From: Streptomyces sp. NBC_00250
Lineage (GTDB): Bacteria; Actinomycetota; Actinomycetes; Streptomycetales; Streptomycetaceae
Reading direction: 5' to 3'
DNA: 64,000 nucleotides
Assembly (NCBI RefSeq): GCF_036192275.1
Contig: NZ_CP108088.1
Span: 8,232,001-8,296,000 of the forward strand
Of the stretch, positions 44,991-53,755 are shown piece after piece; the first letter of the stretch is position 1; every line of letters begins with the position of its first letter. Under the pieces are notes generated by a model that worked only from the letters and a program-made list of their open reading frames with translations, did no database searches and was not told the origin of the DNA. The translations under genes and the position numbers were made by a program.

Positions 44991-45350
44991 ATGAAGCAGG
45001 TCCGGAGCAGCCGCTCGGACCGCGGAGCCGCGGGGACTTCCGGCCGGGCCTGGATGCGGCAGGCGATTGTCGGCGCTGTGAGAGTCGGCGAGCGGCGCCG
45101 GGCGGCCCGTGGGTGCCGGCCACGTCGTGTCCGGATCGCCGACCGGTGGCCCGTCCGATGCCGCAGGGCGTGGCGTCCAGGCTCGAAGGATGCTGGGCGA
45201 GGGGGTTGGAACGCCGGCGGTTCGCCCGGCAGTTGAGGGCCTTGTACGAGCGCGGAGCGAGCATCCGCGAGCTGGCGTGCGGATACCGGCGTTCGGCGGC
45301 CGTCATCGTCCGCCTGCTCTCCGAGTCCGGCGCGCCGCTGCCTGGCTCTG
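44991..45350 (+). pseudogene. HTH small protein paralogue, probably frameshifted
   Basis: ATG 44991 with AGGAC ahead aligns with ATG 56722 of the intact paralogue, and reads MKQVRSSRSDRGAAG. The rest of the homology is in another frame: DFRPGLDAAGDCRRCESRRA and ERRRFARQLRALYERGASIR, then ELACGYRRSAAVIVRLLSES. The second Cys pair of the paralogue is partly lost (CPDR for CPDC). A GTG at 44978 could still start the downstream frame, giving up to 197 residues to 45571 with an extra tail. I favour a decayed gene, but expression of the HTH part cannot be excluded. Confidence 0.5.
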
Positions 45351-46632
45351 CGCAACACCGACGTACCTCGTCGCGGCGCGCCGACGCCGGCCCGGATGGG
45401 GTGAGGTCGAGGCCGGAAGAGGAGCCGGGTCGCGACTCGGCAGACGGTCCGATGGCCAACCGTCCGGAAGAGGACGGCCCCAGCGAGGGCTCCGTCGTGG
45501 GGGAGGTGTTTCCGCGGCTGCCGCGAGGTCCGGGCCTCGTGCCCCGTCAGGTACGGCGTACGGCCTCGTAGGGGCAGGGCAGTCGCGGCCCGTGCGCGAA
45601 GCGCGGTCCGGCCTCGGCTCGGGACGACCGTTGGGCCTACCGAAGCCCGGTGGGCCCAAACGACGCATCCCCGTGTCCGAGCGTTCGGCCGGCCGCGCCC
45701 GGCTTGGCCGCAGTTGTGCCGTACGCCGCCTGCCGGGGCGTCGGCCGCCCCAGCCTAGCGTGGCGGCAGAAAGAGGCATCCGATCTATCTGCCCAGCTGC
45801 CGTCCAGCGGGACCAGCGCGAGGTGCTCGGCCCGGTCGCCTCCACGCCGACGGCCTGGCGACTGCCGGCGGCCATCGACGAACGGGTACCGGACCGGCTG
45901 CGATCAGCCCGCGCCCAGGCCCGGGAGGTGGCCTGGCCGCGGGCCTGGGCGGGGCGAGGACGAGGGTCAACCGCAGCCCAGTCTGGGGGAGGTGCACTGC
46001 CCGGGCTGGTCCTGGGTCTCGACGTCACGCCGTACACCTGCCACTCGGAGAAGGATCAAGCTGCCCCGACCTGCAAGCGAGGCTCCGGCGTTGAATCGAA
46101 CTGCTGCTTCAACGGCAACGCCGGGGCCTGGACCTCGGCACGCCTGACCGCCCGTCAGGCAGGCGGCGCCGCTGCACGACGAGGAGTGTCCCGTCCCACC
46201 CACCGGTGGAGGAGGATGACCCGGGGCGCGAGCGCGGTCGTACGAGCATCGGGGTCGTCGTGCTCGGCCCTCCGGTGCGCTGTGCGTACCTCGCCAGCCA
46301 CGGCACTGCGACGCGTCCGGAGGCTGCATCCCCACACAACGGACCGCGAGGGATCGGGGCTTGGAGTCCGGCGGCCGTTGCCCGGAGCGCGCTCCGGCCG
46401 CCGGACGGACCGGGTGCCGGGATCCTTGCGGGCTGGGCGGTCATCGGCGGCCCTTGTCCGACTGCCCAGCGGCCTGCCGTTGACGCGCCGGCGACACACG
46501 CTCCGGGAGGGACGCGCCTGTCACCAGGAGAACGGGCCGGATACTCCCTGTGACTGGTCCATTGACGCCGGTCGCGGTCCGCCCTAGCCTTGCTGCTCGC
46601 TAGGGAAAGCCCTTTCCGTAAGGGGAACTGAG
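45351..46632. other. 1.3-kb stretch without a supported gene
   Basis: The longest frames run through it without ribosome-binding sites or motifs, as expected from high GC. The last 40 bases hold the leader of the cupin gene. No repeats or IS ends were recognised. Confidence 0.4.
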
Positions 46633-47361
46633 ATGAGTGATCAGCTTCCGGGCGGGGTGGGGATTTCAAAGCTCCGGGTGTACGACGGGGCCCCGGCGGC
46701 CGACGGTCTGGTCGGCGGGTCGCCCCACATGCACCTCGCCTGTTCCGAGGGGTACTACGTCCTTTCGGGTCGCGGAGTGGTCCAGACGCTGAACTCCCGC
46801 GGCAGCACCGACACCCGGCTGGAGCCGGGTGCGGTCGTGTGGTTTGACCCGGGCACCATCCACCGCCTGGTCAACGAAGACGAACTGACGATTCTCGTCC
46901 TCATGTCGAACAGCGGGCTCCCGGAGGCCGGAGACGCCGTTCTCACTTTTCCGCAGCCGCACTTGGCCGACCCGGCAGCCTACGCGGTCGCGGCGACGCT
47001 GACCGGTACGGGCGAGACCCGCCTGGCGTCGGCGATGCGCCGCCGCGATCTCGCGATCGAGGGATTCACGGCTCTGCGGGCCGCGTACGCGACCGACGGG
47101 CCGACAGCGCTCGATCAGTTCCATGCCGACGCGGTGAACCTGGTCCGTCCCCGCATCCCCGAGTGGCGGCAGCGATGGCGTGACGGTGCCCAGCGCGCCG
47201 CCGCCGCGACTGCGGGCTATCTGGAGGCCCTGGAGCGGGGCAGCGGCGAGCACCTTCCGGCGGCCGTGGTCCGTGCGCTGGCGGAACCGACCGGCCGCCG
47301 CAGGCACGGAATGTGCGGCCTTCTTGACGTGTACGTGCAAGGTGTCCCGCCGCGGTCCTGA
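46633..47361 (+). CDS. Cupin-domain protein
   Basis: A 242-residue protein from ATG 46633 with AAGGGGAAC upstream. The cupin fold is seen in GGSPHMHLACSEGYYVLSGR (metal-binding His pair and Glu), GAVVWFDPGTIHRLVNED (third His) and LTILVLMSNSG. The remaining C-terminal helical part is unassigned. Cupins of this kind are sugar isomerases, dioxygenase-like enzymes or binding proteins. It is 44 bases ahead of the ABC transporter genes and in the same direction, so it probably acts on the transported compound. Confidence 0.78.
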   Translation: MSDQLPGGVGISKLRVYDGAPAADGLVGGSPHMHLACSEGYYVLSGRGVVQTLNSRGSTDTRLEPGAVVWFDPGTIHRLVNEDELTILVLMSNSGLPEAGDAVLTFPQPHLADPAAYAVAATLTGTGETRLASAMRRRDLAIEGFTALRAAYATDGPTALDQFHADAVNLVRPRIPEWRQRWRDGAQRAAAATAGYLEALERGSGEHLPAAVVRALAEPTGRRRHGMCGLLDVYVQGVPPRS

Positions 47362-47405
47362 CGCGCGGCCATCTTGCTCCGCAGTGACGACGAAGAGGTT
47401 GAACG

Positions 47406-48350
47406 ATGAGGCCCTCCTCACCGCATCAGACTGGGTTGCCCGCTGTGGCCGCGACCCACACTCCAGAGTCCGCGCAACCGTCGCACCCCGTCGGGGCCGC
47501 TCCCGGGAATCCGGGTGCCGGGCCGGTGGGCAAGCGGCCCCCGGCCCGGCCCGACTCCGCGGCCCGAGTAGCCCGTGTCGCCGAAGCCTCCTGGAGGCCG
47601 GCGTTGCTCCTGGGCGTGCTCCTGATCGTCTGGTGGTTCGTGGCCTGGCAGGAGATGGTGGCGCCGTACCTGATCCCGCCGCCGGGTGACGTGCTGGACG
47701 TCCTCGTGGACCAGCGGTCCGAGCTGATGGGCCACACGTGGGTGACCACGTACGAGACGTTGATCGGCTTCGTTCTGGCCGCCGTCATCGGGGTGGGGAC
47801 CGCAGTGCTGATCGTGTACTCGAAGACGCTGGAGCGGGCCATCTACCCGGTCATCCTCTTCGCCCAGGTGATTCCCAAGATCGCGATCGCCCCGATCCTC
47901 GTAGTGTGGTTCGGGTTCGGGGTGACTCCGAAGATCGTGCTCGCCGTGCTGATCGCGTTCTTCCCCGTCGTCGTGTCGAGCGTGGCGGGCCTGCGGTCGA
48001 TCAACCCTGAGCTGCTGGAGCTTTCCGCGACGATGGGCGCCAGTAAATGGCAGACCTTCCTCAAGTTCCGGCTGCCCGGAGCACTGCCGCACGTGATGGC
48101 GGGTCTGAAGGTCGCGGTGACACTGGCCGTGGTCGGCGCCGTCGTAGGTGAGTTCGTCGGCGCCCAGGAAGGCCTGGGATACGTCCTGCTCGCCTCCAGC
48201 GGCAACCTGGACGCGCCGCTGCTGTTCGCCGACCTGTTCCTGATGTCGGCCATCGGCATCGTGCTCTTCGTCGTGATCGAGCTCGCGGAGTCCCTCCTCA
48301 TCCCCTGGCACGCCAGCCGCCGTGACGGCGCGGCACTCACGACCTCCTGA
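47406..48350 (+). CDS. ABC transporter permease, SsuC/TauC/ThiX type
   Basis: A 314-residue protein. A Pro/Ala-rich cytoplasmic N-terminus of 60 residues precedes membrane segments starting ALLLGVLLIVWWFVAW. YLIPPPGDVLDVL, VIPKIAIAPILVVWFGFGVT and the coupling loop ELSATMGASKWQTFLKFRLP are typical of the nitrate/sulfonate/pyrimidine-precursor permease family. It functions with the binding protein and ATPase directly downstream. Confidence 0.87.
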   Translation: MRPSSPHQTGLPAVAATHTPESAQPSHPVGAAPGNPGAGPVGKRPPARPDSAARVARVAEASWRPALLLGVLLIVWWFVAWQEMVAPYLIPPPGDVLDVLVDQRSELMGHTWVTTYETLIGFVLAAVIGVGTAVLIVYSKTLERAIYPVILFAQVIPKIAIAPILVVWFGFGVTPKIVLAVLIAFFPVVVSSVAGLRSINPELLELSATMGASKWQTFLKFRLPGALPHVMAGLKVAVTLAVVGAVVGEFVGAQEGLGYVLLASSGNLDAPLLFADLFLMSAIGIVLFVVIELAESLLIPWHASRRDGAALTTS

Positions 48351-48375
48351 TCCCCCTGTACCGAAGGCCACTCCC

Positions 48376-49407
48376 ATGACGCAGCACCATCTTCGTTCGC
48401 GCCGTCCGCTCGCCGCCCTGGCGGCCGGGCTCGTCGCCGCCACCACGCTGACCGCGTGCGGCGGCGCGAGCGGGCCGCAGAGCACCGCGGACGGCAAGCG
48501 CAAGGTCTCTCTCACGCTCAACTGGTCCCCCTACGGCGAGCACGCCCCGCTCTACTACGGTCTGGAGAAGGGCTACTTCGCAGCCGAGGGCATCGAGCTC
48601 ACGATCAACACCGGCACCGGGTCCGGCAACACCATCAAGGCGGTCGGCCAGGGCCACACCGACTTCGGCTGGGCGGACACCTCTCCACTGCTGCACGCGA
48701 TAGACAGCGGCATGCCCGTGAAGTCCGCCGGCGTGTTCCTGCAGAAGGGGCCGGCGTCGCTGGAGTTCTTCGCCGGCCGGAACATCAAGGCCCCCGCTGA
48801 CCTGAAGGGAAAGAAGGTCGCAGGCACCGCCGGCGACGCGATGTGGGCGACGTTCCCGGCCTGGCTGGAACTCAACGGCCTCAAGCCCGGCGACGTGCAA
48901 CTGGTCAACGTCGACGCGGCTGGCAAGATCGCGGCCCTGAGCGAGGGCAAGGTCGACGCCATCATGGGCTTCTTCCACGACCAGGCCCCGACGATCGAAG
49001 CCAAGAGCGGCAAGCCGGTCGACGTGATGCTCTTCGCCGACACCGGCCTGAACCTGCTGGGCACCGGCCTCGTGGTCAACGAGAAGACCATCGCCTCGGA
49101 CAAGGACCTGGTCCAGAAGATGGTACGGGCGGTCCAGACGTCCTGGACGGAGGCAGTCAAGGATCCGGCCGCGGCGGTCAAGGCCATGGGAGGCAAGGCA
49201 GATATGGCACCCCCGGAGGACGTGATGCGCAAGCAGCTGGACAAGGCCGTCCCGCTGCTGCAGCTCGAAAAGGCGGGTGCGCCCGGGGTCAACACCGTGC
49301 AGCAGTGGACAGACATGATCAAGCTGCTGAAGGACAAGGCGGGATTGAAGAAGGCGGGTCCGGCTGCCGACTACTGGGACGCCTCGCTCGCCAAGGCGGT
49401 GCGCTGA
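48376..49407 (+). CDS. NMT1/THI5-type substrate-binding lipoprotein
   Basis: A 343-residue protein from ATG 48376 (GAAGG upstream). Lipobox LTAC with Cys28. VSLTLNWSPYGEHAPLYYGL, EKGYFAAEGIELTINTGTGS, VGQGHTDFGWADTSPLLHAI and LKGKKVAGTAGDAMWATFPA fit the NMT1/THI5-like or SsuA-like family. Ligands in this family include thiamine pyrimidine precursors, sulfonates and nitrate; none can be chosen from sequence. Its stop overlaps the ATPase start (TGATG). Confidence 0.86.
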   Translation: MTQHHLRSRRPLAALAAGLVAATTLTACGGASGPQSTADGKRKVSLTLNWSPYGEHAPLYYGLEKGYFAAEGIELTINTGTGSGNTIKAVGQGHTDFGWADTSPLLHAIDSGMPVKSAGVFLQKGPASLEFFAGRNIKAPADLKGKKVAGTAGDAMWATFPAWLELNGLKPGDVQLVNVDAAGKIAALSEGKVDAIMGFFHDQAPTIEAKSGKPVDVMLFADTGLNLLGTGLVVNEKTIASDKDLVQKMVRAVQTSWTEAVKDPAAAVKAMGGKADMAPPEDVMRKQLDKAVPLLQLEKAGAPGVNTVQQWTDMIKLLKDKAGLKKAGPAADYWDASLAKAVR

Positions 49408-50195
49408 TGCACGCACCCACCAAGCTTCCTGCGATCGCCGTTCGCGACCTGACCTGCCACTTCTCCACCAAGCGTGCCCAGACGACGGCGCTGGCCGACG
49501 TGTCGCTGAGTATCCAGCCCGGCGAGTTCATCAGCATCGTCGGTCCTTCCGGCTGCGGCAAATCGACACTACTCAAGATCATCGCCGGACTGGTCCGCCC
49601 CACGGTCGGCTCGGTTGAACTACTGGGCACGCAGGTGGACGGCCCGCAGCGTGACGTCGGGTTCGCGTTCCAGCGGTCAGCCCTGCTGGAGTGGCGCGGC
49701 GTGCGCAAGAACATCCTCCTCCAGGCCGAGATCCGCGGGATGGACCGGGCCCAGGCCGAGCGGCGGGCCGACTACCTGATCGAGATGACCGGGCTCCGGG
49801 GATTCGAGGACGCACTCCCGCACGAGCTGTCCGGCGGCATGCAACAGCGTGCGGCGCTGTGCCGCGCGCTGCTGCACGAGCCGCCCGTCCTGCTGATGGA
49901 TGAGCCGTTCGGTGCCCTGGACGCGCTCACCCGCGAGACCATGAACATCGAGCTGAACCGGATCTGGCGCGAGACCGGTGTCACCGTCGTGCTCGTCACG
50001 CACTCGATCGCCGAGGCGATCTACCTCGGCACCCGCATCGAAGTCATGAGCCCTCGACCGGGCCGGATCGTTCGCACGCTCCCGGTCGAGCTGCCGCGCG
50101 AGCGGGCTTATGGAGCCACCCTGGCGACCGACGTGTTCCACGGCCTGGCCGCGGAGATCCGGGATCTGCTCGGTGCGAGCAGCGCGCACGACTGA
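49407..50195 (+). CDS. ABC transporter ATPase, SsuB/TauB/ThiZ type
   Basis: A 262-residue protein starting at ATG 49407, one base overlapping the previous stop. Walker A GPSGCGKST, Q-loop FAFQRSALLEWRGVRKNI, signature LSGGMQQRAALCRALLHEPP, Walker B VLLMDEPFGALDALTRETMN and H-loop VLVTHSIAEA are all intact. It energises the permease at 47406. Confidence 0.9.
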   Translation: MHAPTKLPAIAVRDLTCHFSTKRAQTTALADVSLSIQPGEFISIVGPSGCGKSTLLKIIAGLVRPTVGSVELLGTQVDGPQRDVGFAFQRSALLEWRGVRKNILLQAEIRGMDRAQAERRADYLIEMTGLRGFEDALPHELSGGMQQRAALCRALLHEPPVLLMDEPFGALDALTRETMNIELNRIWRETGVTVVLVTHSIAEAIYLGTRIEVMSPRPGRIVRTLPVELPRERAYGATLATDVFHGLAAEIRDLLGASSAHD

Positions 50196-50267
50196 CGCGG
50201 TCGTGACGACCGGCGATGCCGGGGGACGGCGGCGGCGATCGCCTGCCGAACTCACGGCCCGGCAGAA

Positions 50268-50296
50268 GCCCCCGGCCCCTGACGGCGGCCGGGGGC
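50268..50296 (+). terminator. Hairpin terminator after the NMT1-type operon
   Basis: GCCCCCGGCC and GGCCGGGGGC pair perfectly around 9 bases, 73 bases after the ATPase stop. Confidence 0.72.
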
Positions 50297-50462
50297 CGCT
50301 GCGCGGGCTCCGCGACCGGCTTCTGATCCGTCGTCGAGTCAGCCTGGCCCCTGCGAACCCTGTGTTCGGTGCCGTCAGGCGCCAGAGCGAGGGCCCCCAG
50401 GGTGCAGGCCACCACGATCAATGGTCTGCGCCGTTCGGAGGGGGTGGTGGGGGAAGTTTGGT
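50297..50462. other. Non-coding stretch
   Basis: Nothing recognised here; the transporter relic begins at its right end. Confidence 0.3.
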
Positions 50463-50700
50463 GACCTGAAGCTCGTGGCCGTTGACCACGGGGGCCCGAC
50501 GTCGAACAGCTTGAACGTCCACTGGCAGGACGTCGCGACCCGCTGCACGGCCGCGAGCCCGAAGGCCAGGGCGAGCGTGCCGGATGTGACTCCGTGGGCT
50601 CTGGCCTGGGTCCGGAGGCGCCCGGGCGGGTCGAGGTGCACGCGGTGACGGAAGGCAGCGCTTTCGTCCGGAACTACTCCGTCCAGTGGAAACGCCACCG
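50463..50700 (+). pseudogene. Relic of CUT1 transporter genes (binding protein fused to permease end)
   Basis: One frame reads DLKLVAVDHGGPTSNSLNVH, WQDVATRCTAASPKAR, then VPDVTPWAL, matching LKLVAADYGDKASNSSTAYW, KDVAERFTAANPKIK and VPGVTPYAL of the binding protein at 32701, with everything between deleted. Further on, SAFVRNYSVQW (50660-50689) matches NSFIGNYTVQW of the permease at 34919. So a former copy of the transporter operon has collapsed by internal deletions to about 240 bases. Confidence 0.65.
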
Positions 50701-50784
50701 GCGTGGCCGAGGTCTGTCCGCCAATTGACCTGGAATCGGAAGGAATAATCCTGTCGGTCATGTCGTCGTGCCGCGGAGGCTGTG

Positions 50785-53451
50785 GTGGTCGGACCGGAAC
50801 GTGCGTCTCGCTGGCCGCTCGTCGGGCGGGACGCTGAACTTGCGGCCTTCGACCAGGCCTGGAGTTCGGCCGGTCTCCGGGCCGTGGTGATCTGGGGTCC
50901 GGCCGGAGTGGGCAAGACGAGGCTGGCCGGTTCCTGTCTGGACCGGGCGGAGGCTGCGGGGTTCACCGTGGGCCGCGCGACCGCCACCGCTGCTGCCGCC
51001 CATGTGCCGCTGGCCGCGATCGCTCACCTCATTCCCTCCGGGGTGGACATGAGCGACCCGGTCGCCGGGTTCGCCCAGGTCGCGAGCAGCCTTGCCGACG
51101 TCCGGCCGGGCGGGGCGGGGTCCCGGGGGCGGGTGCTGCTGGTGGACGACCTCCACCTGCTGGACGTCGCCTCCGCGGTTCTCCTGAGGCAGCTGACGGT
51201 CGCCGGGCTCGTACGGCTGATCGGCACCGTCCGCACAGGCGAGCCGATCTCCGACGCGGTGACCGAGCTCTCCGCGGGCGACATGGTGCATCGCATCGAT
51301 CTGTCGGTGTTCGACACGACGCAGACGGCGGCGGTGCTGGAGGCGGCGCTGGGCGGACCGGTCGCCGGCCGCGCCGTCCACCGGCTGGCCACCGCCTCGG
51401 ACGGAAACGCCCTGTACCTCCGCGAGCTGGTGCTGGGCGCGGTCCAGAACGGATCGCTGGCCTTCGACGGCGAGATCTGGCAGCTCTCCGAAGAGCGGAG
51501 CGTGGGCACCCAGGCCCTGGCCCATCTGGTCGAGGCCCGACTCGCAGCGGCACCCGAGACCGCCCGGCCCGCGCTTGAACTGCTGGCCCTCTGCGAGCCC
51601 CTCTCACTGGAAGACGTCCAGGCGGAGGCGGGGCCGGGGGAATTCGCACAGCTCGAAGCCGCGAATCTGATCTCGGTCACCGCGGAACATCCACGAAGCA
51701 CCGTCCGGCTGGCGCATCCGCTGTACGGCGACGTACTGCGAGCGGTGATTCCGACCCTTCGGCGGCGGGACCTCCTGGAAGCCCAGATCCGCCGGGCCCA
51801 GGACCGCGGCGAGCGGTGGCAGGGTGATCCTCGGAGGATCGTGGAGTGGCAGCTGGCCGCCACCGGCAGCGCCGATCCGGCCCAGCTGGTCCAGGCCGCC
51901 CTGCTGGCCCGGTACGCCCGCGACTACGTTCAGGTACGGGCCCTGCTGGAGGCGATGCCCGAGGAAGGGCACACGGCCAGGTCCCGGCTGATGCTGATCG
52001 AGGCACTGCTGGAACTCGGCCGCCCGCGCGACGCGGACCAGGTCCTCGCCGCGGCCGAGGCCGATGTGCGCAGTGAGCGACAGGCCCTGGCCGTCCTCCT
52101 GATCCGCGCCAACGGCATGGCGCTGTCGGGAGACCCCGTCCTGGACCCCACCGGGTACATCGCCGCCGTGAGTCCCCACATCACCAGTGACGCCGGGCGC
52201 ACGGCCCTGCGTCACTGCGAGGGGGCGATGTACGTGCTTGCGGGCGACGTGCCCCGGGCCCTGCAACTGACCGACGACATGGACGGGTCCCTCGACGGCA
52301 GTCCCAACCCGTTGCTCACGATGTTCGCCGCGGTCACAAGGGGCCACGCCCTGACCCAGGTCGGCCGCGGGGAGCAGGCGCTGGTCCTCGGCGCCCGCTT
52401 GCGGGCGGAGTTCCTGCGGATCAGCGGCGAGTCCATTCCCAAGACGGTGGGGGCCACGGTGGAGAACATGGTGGCGGTCGCCTTGTGCACCGAGGGCCGG
52501 CTGGCCGAGGCCCGCGAGGTGGCTAAGACCGCCTATGCCGAGGTCAACCGGGCCGCCATCCCTGTGGTGAGGTGCTTCCTGGCCTGGGTCTTCGGGTCGG
52601 TCGCCTGGCTGGCCGGCCATCCTGCCGAGGCACGGCGGTGGTACGCCGAGACCGCGGCCCTCAGCAAGGCCTACGACATCAGGATGATCCGTCCGGCCAT
52701 GCGCGGCCTGGCGGCGGCCGCCGCGCTGCTGGGCGACGTCGATGCGGCCGAGCGCGCGCTCGGCGAGGCCGGGGACCACCGCCACCTCTTCGGCGCGGGC
52801 TGGGACGCCTTGGGCGTCGCCTGGCTGTGCGTCGCCCGGGGTGACCTGCCCGGTGCCCGCACGGCGCTCGCAGAGGCGGCTGACAGGACCAGGGCCGCCG
52901 GTCTGCTTCCGTTCGAAGCGCTCGTCCTCACCGACATCGCCCGGCTGGGCGCTCCAGGGGACGTGGCCGCGCGGCTCGCCGAGCTGGCCGAATCCTGCGA
53001 CGGCCCGTTGGTCGCGGCTCAGGCGCGTCTCGCAGCCGCACTGCACGCAGCCAACCCCGACCTGTTGCTGGCATCGGCCGACGAGCTGCATGCCCTGGGC
53101 ATGGATCTGATGGCTGCCGAAGCCGCAGCCGCCGCGGCGGCCGCGCTGCGCCGAGGCGGTGAGGGTCGGCGGGCAACGGCGTCCGCCCAGCAGTCCGCGG
53201 TCCTGGCCCGCGGCTGCGAGGGGGCCCGCACCCCCCTCCTCGCCGCGGCGAATGCGCCCGTCCAGCTCACCCCCCGGCAGCAGGACATCGCTCATCTGGC
53301 GGCCAAGGGCATTGCCAGCAAGGAGATCGCGGCGTCGCTGCGCCTGTCGACCCGTACCGTGGACAACCACCTGCAAACGATCTACACCAAACTGGGCGTC
53401 TCCACGCGCCGGGAACTCGCCGCCCTGCTCAAGGAGCAAAGCGGCGATTGA
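50785..53451 (+). CDS. LAL-type LuxR-family regulator, first tandem copy
   Basis: An 888-residue protein. GTG 50785 (5 bases after GGAGG) is preferred to GTG 50782 because it matches the start of the second copy. The N-terminal AAA/STAND-type ATPase has LVGRDAELAAFDQAW, Walker A WGPAGVGKTRLAGSCLDRAE and Walker B RVLLVDDLHLLD. The middle is TPR-like helical sequence. The C-terminal LuxR HTH is LTPRQQDIAHLAAKGIASKE, IAASLRLSTRTVDNHLQTIY, TKLGVSTRRELAALL. LAL proteins are large ATP-dependent activators, often pathway-specific. There is no biosynthetic cluster in view. Confidence 0.88.
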   Translation: MVGPERASRWPLVGRDAELAAFDQAWSSAGLRAVVIWGPAGVGKTRLAGSCLDRAEAAGFTVGRATATAAAAHVPLAAIAHLIPSGVDMSDPVAGFAQVASSLADVRPGGAGSRGRVLLVDDLHLLDVASAVLLRQLTVAGLVRLIGTVRTGEPISDAVTELSAGDMVHRIDLSVFDTTQTAAVLEAALGGPVAGRAVHRLATASDGNALYLRELVLGAVQNGSLAFDGEIWQLSEERSVGTQALAHLVEARLAAAPETARPALELLALCEPLSLEDVQAEAGPGEFAQLEAANLISVTAEHPRSTVRLAHPLYGDVLRAVIPTLRRRDLLEAQIRRAQDRGERWQGDPRRIVEWQLAATGSADPAQLVQAALLARYARDYVQVRALLEAMPEEGHTARSRLMLIEALLELGRPRDADQVLAAAEADVRSERQALAVLLIRANGMALSGDPVLDPTGYIAAVSPHITSDAGRTALRHCEGAMYVLAGDVPRALQLTDDMDGSLDGSPNPLLTMFAAVTRGHALTQVGRGEQALVLGARLRAEFLRISGESIPKTVGATVENMVAVALCTEGRLAEAREVAKTAYAEVNRAAIPVVRCFLAWVFGSVAWLAGHPAEARRWYAETAALSKAYDIRMIRPAMRGLAAAAALLGDVDAAERALGEAGDHRHLFGAGWDALGVAWLCVARGDLPGARTALAEAADRTRAAGLLPFEALVLTDIARLGAPGDVAARLAELAESCDGPLVAAQARLAAALHAANPDLLLASADELHALGMDLMAAEAAAAAAAALRRGGEGRRATASAQQSAVLARGCEGARTPLLAAANAPVQLTPRQQDIAHLAAKGIASKEIAASLRLSTRTVDNHLQTIYTKLGVSTRRELAALLKEQSGD

Positions 53452-53459
53452 TCAGGCAC

Positions 53460-53627
53460 TCCGCGCTGGTCCAGGACCGGCAGCAGCTTCCGCTTGCTCA
53501 GGCGCATCTGCGGCCGGAGCGCAAGCTTGTCGCCTCACACGGACCGGCGGGGGTCGGCAAGAGCCGGTTGGGCAGGAGCCGCCTCCACCGAGCGGCCTGC
53601 GAGGGATTCCCCGTACGTTGCCGCTGA
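53460..53627 (+). pseudogene. Relic of a third LAL regulator
   Basis: Between the two intact copies a frame reads LVASHGPAGVGKSRLGRSRL, HRAACEGFPVR and then meets TGA at 53625-53627. It aligns with the Walker A region of the intact genes (WGPAGVGKTRLAGSCLDRAE, AAGFTVGR). Everything after the P-loop is gone. The array therefore once held at least three LAL genes. Confidence 0.6.
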
Positions 53628-53755
53628 CTCGGATGACGCCGGGAGCCGCCCGGGTGAACTGCCTCCCGCCAAGGTCGACGCACTGTTCGACCCTGTGCGA
53701 ATGTGGCTGTGGAAGGGCGTTGCTTCCGTAGGCTTTCGTACCGCGGGAGGCTCTG

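Noticed and set aside
45109..46587. 492-codon plus-strand frame
   Set aside because: Arg/Gly/Pro-rich without motifs or a ribosome-binding site. It overlaps the HTH relic in the wrong frame.
46520..46632. Thiamine (TPP) riboswitch before the NMT1-type operon
   Set aside because: The CUGAGA and GACCUGAUCUGG-like hallmarks are not present together in this leader.
50196..50267. Possible small gene after the NMT1-type ATPase
   Set aside because: Only a short leader to the terminator hairpin; no start codon with a ribosome-binding site.
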